Below are positions 58,627 through 64,000 of a stretch of DNA of 64,000 nucleotides, one piece after another. Location of the stretch: positions 1-64,000 of the forward strand of contig NZ_VWVM01000009.1 in the NCBI RefSeq assembly GCF_008632075.1, given 5' to 3'. The notes below the pieces were generated by a model that was not told where the DNA came from, searched no databases, and saw only the letters and a program-made list of their open reading frames with translations. The translations under genes and the position numbers were made by a program. The stretch is from Candidatus Pantoea gossypiicola (lineage in GTDB: Bacteria; Pseudomonadota; Gammaproteobacteria; Enterobacterales; Enterobacteriaceae). Numbering within the stretch: the stretch's first letter is position 1; the number at the start of each line of letters is the position of its first letter.

Positions 58627-60437
58627 TAGTAAACGTCTCGCTGATAACGGCGCTCAATGCGCAGCTCACTTAAAAATTCGTCGGCCGTTTCACGATCCAT
58701 TCCGCCGTGTTCGACCACCACATCCAGCAATGCCTGCTCGACGTCTTTTGCCATACGATTTGCGTCGCCACAGACATAAAGATGCGCGCCCTCTTCAATC
58801 CAGCGCCAGACTTCGGCCCCTTTCGCGCGGATCTTATCCTGTACGTAAATCTTCTCTGCCTGATCGCGTGACCAGGCAAGGTCGATATTCGTCAGCAGGC
58901 CATCCTTCACATATTTCTGCCACTCCACCTGATAGAGGAAATCGTCGGTGAAGTGCGGATTACCAAAGAATAGCCAGTTTTTGCCGCTGGCACCGTCGTT
59001 GTCGCGCTGCTGCATAAAGGCGCGGAACGGCGCGATGCCGGTGCCCGGGCCAATCATGATCACCGGCGCATCCGGATTAGTCGGCAGGCGGAAATTATCG
59101 TTGTGCTCGATGAAGACGCGGACTTCGCCCTCTTCTTCGAGGCGATCGGCCAGCCAGGTCGATGCACCGCCGCCGCGCTGGCGACCTTCAATATCGAAGC
59201 GCACTGCACCCACAGTGATGTGCACTTCGGTGTCGGTTTCGGCCTGCGAAGAGGCGATAGAGTAGAGTCGCGGCGTCAGCGGTCGCAGCAGGCCGGTCAG
59301 CTGTTCTGCCGTGAGTTCAGCCGGAGCCAGACGCACCATATCCACAATCGGATAGTGCTGCGCATAGTGCTGCAGCCGGGCTTTATCATCCACCAGCGCC
59401 AGCAGCTCCGCATTACGTGACAGCTGGGCATACTGCGCGACGATCTGCGCGGTATTCACCGTCAGCTCGAAATGCTTTTGCAGCGCCTCCGCCAGCGGCA
59501 GGGTTTTGCCCTGAATCTCTACCGGCTCATCGCCTTTCAGCCAGACCAGCTCCAGCAGTTCACTGACCAGCGCCGCGTCATTTTCATACCAGACGCCCAG
59601 CGCATCGCCAGGCTGGTAGCGCAGACCGGAGTCGCCCAGATCAATTTCGATATGGCGCACATCTTTATCTGAGTCACGTCCGGTAATTTTCTGATTCACC
59701 GCCAGACTGGCGCTGAGTGGAGACTCTTTGCTGTAGGGACTGGTGGTCACTTCATTAACGCTGCCTGCCGCTGTCGCCGCAGCCTGCGCCGGGGATTCGG
59801 TCGGCACGCGCTGTTTCAGAATGTCGGTCAGCGCGGTACGCCAGGCGGAGGCCTGCTCTGCATACTCGACATCCGCATCAACGCGATCCAGCAGACGCTC
59901 GCCACCCAGCTCTGCCAGACGGCTGTCAAAATCTTTGCCTGCCTGACTGAAGAATTCATAAGAGGTGTCGCCCAGGCCAAACACCGCAAAGGCCGCACCC
60001 TCCATTTTCGGTGCCTTCTTCGACATCAGGAATTTATGCAGCGCAACCGCCTCTTCCGGCGGCTCACCTTCGCCCTGAGTAGAGGTGACGACCACCAGCA
60101 TTTTTTCCTGGCCAATCTGCTTAAACTTGTAATCACCAGCATTCACCAGGTTTACGTTCAGCTTCGCAGCCAGCAGGTCATCCCGCAGCTGCTCAGCCAG
60201 ACGACGGGCGTTGCCGGTCTGGGAAGCGGAAAGCAAGGTAATAACCGGCGTTTCAGCGGCGGGCGCGGACGGTGCGCTGCTGGCGACGGCGCTACCCGGC
60301 GTCTGCTCTACCCGGCCCCAGAAATAGCCTGACAGCCACGCCAGTTGAGTCGGGGAATAATCTGTCGTCGCCGCCTGTAAGCGGGCGAGTTGTTCCGGGG
60401 AGAGCGGAAGCAGTGAACCAGGTGCCTGAGTCGTCAT
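58626..60437 (-). CDS. cysJ: Sulfite reductase flavoprotein alpha subunit
   Basis: NADPH-dependent partner of CysI. The 603-aa chain has a flavodoxin domain ([17 protein letters not shown], about 68-84; [11 protein letters not shown]), a connecting domain, an FAD domain ([11 protein letters not shown]) and an NADPH domain ([22 protein letters not shown]) ending in the typical YQRDVY. First gene of cysJIH. Confidence 0.98.
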   Translation of the reverse strand: MTTQAPGSLLPLSPEQLARLQAATTDYSPTQLAWLSGYFWGRVEQTPGSAVASSAPSAPAAETPVITLLSASQTGNARRLAEQLRDDLLAAKLNVNLVNAGDYKFKQIGQEKMLVVVTSTQGEGEPPEEAVALHKFLMSKKAPKMEGAAFAVFGLGDTSYEFFSQAGKDFDSRLAELGGERLLDRVDADVEYAEQASAWRTALTDILKQRVPTESPAQAAATAAGSVNEVTTSPYSKESPLSASLAVNQKITGRDSDKDVRHIEIDLGDSGLRYQPGDALGVWYENDAALVSELLELVWLKGDEPVEIQGKTLPLAEALQKHFELTVNTAQIVAQYAQLSRNAELLALVDDKARLQHYAQHYPIVDMVRLAPAELTAEQLTGLLRPLTPRLYSIASSQAETDTEVHITVGAVRFDIEGRQRGGGASTWLADRLEEEGEVRVFIEHNDNFRLPTNPDAPVIMIGPGTGIAPFRAFMQQRDNDGASGKNWLFFGNPHFTDDFLYQVEWQKYVKDGLLTNIDLAWSRDQAEKIYVQDKIRAKGAEVWRWIEEGAHLYVCGDANRMAKDVEQALLDVVVEHGGMDRETADEFLSELRIERRYQRDVY

Positions 60438-60735
60438 CGCGTTAAAAATTCCAGTATCAGAAGTCCGGACCGTAAAGTGGCGGAAGAGTGCGTAGGTTAC
60501 CGGGCTGTATATTAACGATTAAATACGCCTTCGACATATCAAATAACCAAAATGACTAAGTGGTTTTTCTGGTAGAGGTAATCGTTAAAACTGGTAAGTA
60601 AACGGGTGATTTATCAGTTAATTAGCTGGACACGATCCGGCAATCGGATGTGAAAGTATCGCTTTGTGCGGCGCGGGTGCGAAAAAAGCGGTAATCAGGT
60701 AGAATTCAGCGGTTTTTTAATGTCTGAGAACCACT
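60438..60735. promoter_or_regulatory. Divergent cysJ/queD control region
   Basis: 298 bp without a gene. On the minus strand a -10 TAATAT lies near 60510 with a poor -35, consistent with a CysB-dependent cysJ promoter. On the plus strand TAGAAT (60700-60705) is a possible queD -10. I see no preQ1 riboswitch. Confidence 0.4.
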
Positions 60736-61095
60736 ATGTCTACCACCTTGTTTAAAGAGTTCCAGTTCGAAGCCGCGCACCATCTTCCGAATGTGCCGGC
60801 CGGACACAAATGTGGCCGTCTGCACGGTCATTCGTTCCTGGTTCGTCTGGAGATTACCGGCGAAGTGGATGCGCATACCGGCTGGGTTATGGATTTTGCT
60901 GAACTGAAAGCGGCGTTTAAGCCTCTGTACAATCGGCTGGACCACTACTATCTGAATGATATTCCTGGCCTGGAAAATCCCACCAGCGAAGTGCTGGCAA
61001 AATGGATCTGGGATCAGATGAAGCCGCAACTGCCGCTGTTAAGCGCGGTCATGATCAAAGAAACCTGCACCGCAGGCTGCGTTTACCGCGGCTAA
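60736..61095 (+). CDS. queD: 6-carboxy-5,6,7,8-tetrahydropterin synthase QueD
   Basis: Second step of queuosine and 7-deazaguanine synthesis, turning dihydroneopterin triphosphate into 6-carboxytetrahydropterin. The 119-aa protein shows the zinc His in FEAAHHLP (near 16), catalytic Cys27 and zinc His31/His33 in [12 protein letters not shown], and the catalytic Asp-His of [10 protein letters not shown] near 70. Position next to cysJ is as in E. coli. Confidence 0.97.
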   Translation: MSTTLFKEFQFEAAHHLPNVPAGHKCGRLHGHSFLVRLEITGEVDAHTGWVMDFAELKAAFKPLYNRLDHYYLNDIPGLENPTSEVLAKWIWDQMKPQLPLLSAVMIKETCTAGCVYRG

Positions 61096-61099
61096 GCCT

Positions 61100-61124
61100 G
61101 TCGGATCGAGCCTTTCGATCCGAC
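61100..61124 (+). repeat. Hairpin after queD
   Basis: GTCGGATCGA (61100-61109), GCCTT loop and TCGATCCGAC (61115-61124) form a ten-base-pair perfect stem five bases after the queD stop. The downstream GCTGTTTCGC is a poor T run, so termination may be partial. Confidence 0.7.
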
Positions 61125-61188
61125 GCTGTTTCGCTTCCATCCCGCATCAAGCCCCTTCCCTGTGGTTAACCGCTCAGCACACTTTTTA

Positions 61189-61860
61189 TCAGGCGATATT
61201 GAGATATTTATGGGTCTGCATCGACAGACGCCAGTTGCGGGCAATGCAGGTCTCAATGCAGAGTCGGGTAGCATCGTCTTTGCGGCTGATAGGCTGCAGA
61301 GCGATGATTCGGCTTTTGGTGTCATTAATCCCCGCCAGCAGCCCATCCAGTGCGTCCACATCACGCTGACGCGCCACCGGATGTTTAATTTCATCGGCCC
61401 GGCTCAGCGCCTGGGGCAGCACATCGTAGCCGCCGCGCATGTTGACCTTCGGCGAAACAGTGACCCAGGTCTGTTCGGAGCAGTGGATCTCGTGAGTGCC
61501 GCTGGTCTCAATCTGACACTGGAAACCGTGCTGTTCCAGAATCGTGGTTAACGGACGCAGGTCGTAAATCGCCGGTTCGCCACCGGTGATCACCACATGA
61601 CGCGCCGTCCAGCCCTGCTGTTCGATGGTACGAAGCAGGGTCGCTGCATCGGCATCGCCCCAGGCGTCGCTCTCCACCGTTTTGATCAAAATATCGCCCA
61701 GCGACGTTTCGCGATCTGCCCGCTTTTCCCAGGTGTGTTTGGTATCGCACCAGCTACAGCCCACCGGGCAGCCCTGCAGGCGGATGAAAATGGCAGGCAC
61801 GCCGGTGTAATAACCTTCGCCCTGCAGCGTCTGGAACATTTCGTTAATCGGGTAGAACAT
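61189..61860 (-). CDS. queE: 7-carboxy-7-deazaguanine synthase QueE
   Basis: Radical SAM enzyme that makes the 7-deazaguanine ring from the QueD product. The 223-aa protein has the cluster motif CPVGCSWC (CX3CX2C, about 31-38) inside RLQGCPVGCSWCDTKHTW, and ITGGEPAIYDL. In E. coli QueE can also block division under stress. It converges with queD. Confidence 0.97.
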   Translation of the reverse strand: MFYPINEMFQTLQGEGYYTGVPAIFIRLQGCPVGCSWCDTKHTWEKRADRETSLGDILIKTVESDAWGDADAATLLRTIEQQGWTARHVVITGGEPAIYDLRPLTTILEQHGFQCQIETSGTHEIHCSEQTWVTVSPKVNMRGGYDVLPQALSRADEIKHPVARQRDVDALDGLLAGINDTKSRIIALQPISRKDDATRLCIETCIARNWRLSMQTHKYLNIA

Positions 61861-61940
61861 TTTTTACTCGCCTGGATAAATCGGGGCGCTGATTATGCCA
61901 GCGTGTACCGCACAACAACAGCTGCGCGACACGAAAAAGC

Positions 61941-61967
61941 AAAAGCCCCGCACAAGGCGGGGCTTTC
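61941..61967 (-). terminator. Terminator of eno
   Basis: On the minus strand AAAGCCCCGC and GCGGGGCTTT (61942-61966) form a strong stem with a five-base loop and a T-rich tail (TTTTGCTTTTTC), about 43 bp after the eno stop. Confidence 0.85.
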
Positions 61968-62009
61968 AGCGTATGCGATGCCGCTTAACGCGCCATCAGC
62001 ACAGGGTCA

Positions 62010-63326
<1,317 letters not shown>

Positions 63327-63341
63327 TTAGTCAATCCTAAG

Positions 63342-63376
63342 ACAGACAACGCGCGAAAAGTTCGCGCGTTGTCTGT
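63342..63376. repeat. Perfect 16-bp inverted repeat between pyrG and eno
   Basis: ACAGACAACGCGCGAA (63342-63357), a three-base loop and its exact reverse complement (63361-63376) fill most of the 76-bp gap. In minus-strand RNA it would form a very stable stem before eno, without a following T run. It may process or stabilise the pyrG-eno mRNA. Confidence 0.85.
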
Positions 63377-63381
63377 GAAAC

Positions 63382-64000
63382 TTACTTCGCTAAACGCTTC
63401 TGATGCTCATGCGCGGCTTTAACAAAGCCGGCAAACAACGGATGGCCGTCGCGTGGGGTCGAGGTAAACTCAGGGTGGAACTGGCAGGCCACAAACCACG
63501 GATGGTTCGGGATCTCGATAATCTCAACCAGTTGATCATCACCAGAGCGACCTGCTACGCGCAGACCGGCTGCTTCAATCTGCTTTAACAGCATATTGTT
63601 CACTTCATAGCGGTGGCGATGGCGCTCAACGATGGTGTCAGAGCCGTAGAGCTGGCGAACCTGGCTGCCCGGCGTTAACTGACACTGCTGGCTGCCCAGA
63701 CGCATGGTGCCGCCCAGATCGCTCTGCTCGCTGCGGACTTCGACGTTGCCTTCTTCGTCGCGCCATTCGGTGATTAACGCCACCACCGGGTATTTACAGT
63801 CTGGCACAAATTCGGTGGAGTTGGCGCCCGGCATCCCGGCGACATTGCGCGCAAACTCCATCAGCGCAACCTGCATGCCCAGGCAGATGCCGAGGTACGG
63901 CACGTTGTTTTCACGTGCGTACTGCGCGGTCATCAGCTTGCCTTCCACACCACGGTAGCCGAAGCCGCCCGGGATCAGAATCGCATCCAGATCTTTCAGT
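63382..64000 (-). CDS. pyrG: CTP synthase, C-terminal part (cut by window edge)
   Basis: Makes CTP from UTP with glutamine. Only the last 205 or so codons are present: the glutamine amidotransferase domain, with the nucleophile Cys in [10 protein letters not shown], then [14 protein letters not shown] and the catalytic His-Glu in [11 protein letters not shown]. The frame runs on past 64000 ([17 protein letters not shown] upstream), so the ATP-grasp-like synthase half lies outside. Any start codon inside this stretch is false. Confidence 0.98.
   Translation of the reverse strand, partial: LKDLDAILIPGGFGYRGVEGKLMTAQYARENNVPYLGICLGMQVALMEFARNVAGMPGANSTEFVPDCKYPVVALITEWRDEEGNVEVRSEQSDLGGTMRLGSQQCQLTPGSQVRQLYGSDTIVERHRHRYEVNNMLLKQIEAAGLRVAGRSGDDQLVEIIEIPNHPWFVACQFHPEFTSTPRDGHPLFAGFVKAAHEHQKRLAK

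Noticed and set aside
60438..60735. preQ1 riboswitch before queD
   Set aside because: No aptamer-like stem with the required A-rich tail and C-rich loop is visible.

Overview
This 64 kb window is a stretch of enterobacterial chromosome, most likely Pantoea or a close relative in Erwiniaceae. The evidence is E. coli-like protein lengths and motifs in almost every gene, E. coli-like gene order over long runs (rluD-pgeF-clpB-rrn; rpsP-rimM-trmD-rplS; recX-recA-pncC; ftsB-ispDF-truD-surE-pcm-nlpD-rpoS; cysDNC/cysJIH-queD), and the sequence at the start of the 16S gene. It is nearly all core genome. I see no prophage, insertion sequence, CRISPR array, toxin-antitoxin pair or defence island.

Layout. 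1-598: start of a 16S rRNA gene (minus) with its P1/P2 promoters and boxA leader. 599-5003: clpB (sigma-32 promoter), pgeF and rluD, all minus. 5133-6480: bamD and raiA, plus. 6571-10128: the pheL-pheA attenuation unit facing the aroF-tyrA operon, which has TyrR boxes. 10417-10953: a lone GNAT acetyltransferase where E. coli carries yfiLRNB. 11051-14559: rpsP-rimM-trmD-rplS and ffh. 14723-16825: ypjD-corB. 16887-20185: luxS, the MicA small RNA, gshA and yqaBA. 20632-21527: a tRNA operon of one tRNA-Ser(GCU) and three tRNA-Arg(ACG), each Arg copy followed by a 134-bp repeat ending in a copy of the tRNA 3' end. 21810-27305: csrA, alaS, recX, recA and pncC.

27374-40074 is the most accessory-looking block. 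It holds tam, an orphan DapA/NanA-type aldolase, yjdM, mltB, and a complete respiratory nitrate reductase cluster (narK-narGHJI, with narL divergent). No narX sensor gene is present. In E. coli this recA-mutS interval carries unrelated genes. 40385-49521: mutS facing rpoS, then nlpD, pcm, surE, truD, ispF, ispD and ftsB. 50011-60437: ygbE and the sulfate assimilation genes (cysG-cysDNC and cysJIH), separated by iap and a YciI-like gene; the CRISPR-Cas locus E. coli has between iap and cysH is absent. 60736-64000: queD, queE, eno and the 3' part of pyrG.

Functional themes are translation and RNA maturation (rpsP, rplS, rimM, trmD, ffh, alaS, rluD, truD, tRNAs, raiA, queDE), aromatic amino acid synthesis with two kinds of control, reductive sulfate assimilation from activation to sulfide with siroheme supply, anaerobic nitrate respiration under FNR/NarL, DNA repair and SOS (recA, recX, mutS), and stress physiology (clpB, rpoS, nlpD, csrA). 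I found no convincing undescribed multi-gene system. The most notable signals are the tRNA-remnant repeats, the Iap protein with altered metallopeptidase residues, the relocated narX-less nar cluster, and several RNA or DNA hairpins that the genes do not explain.
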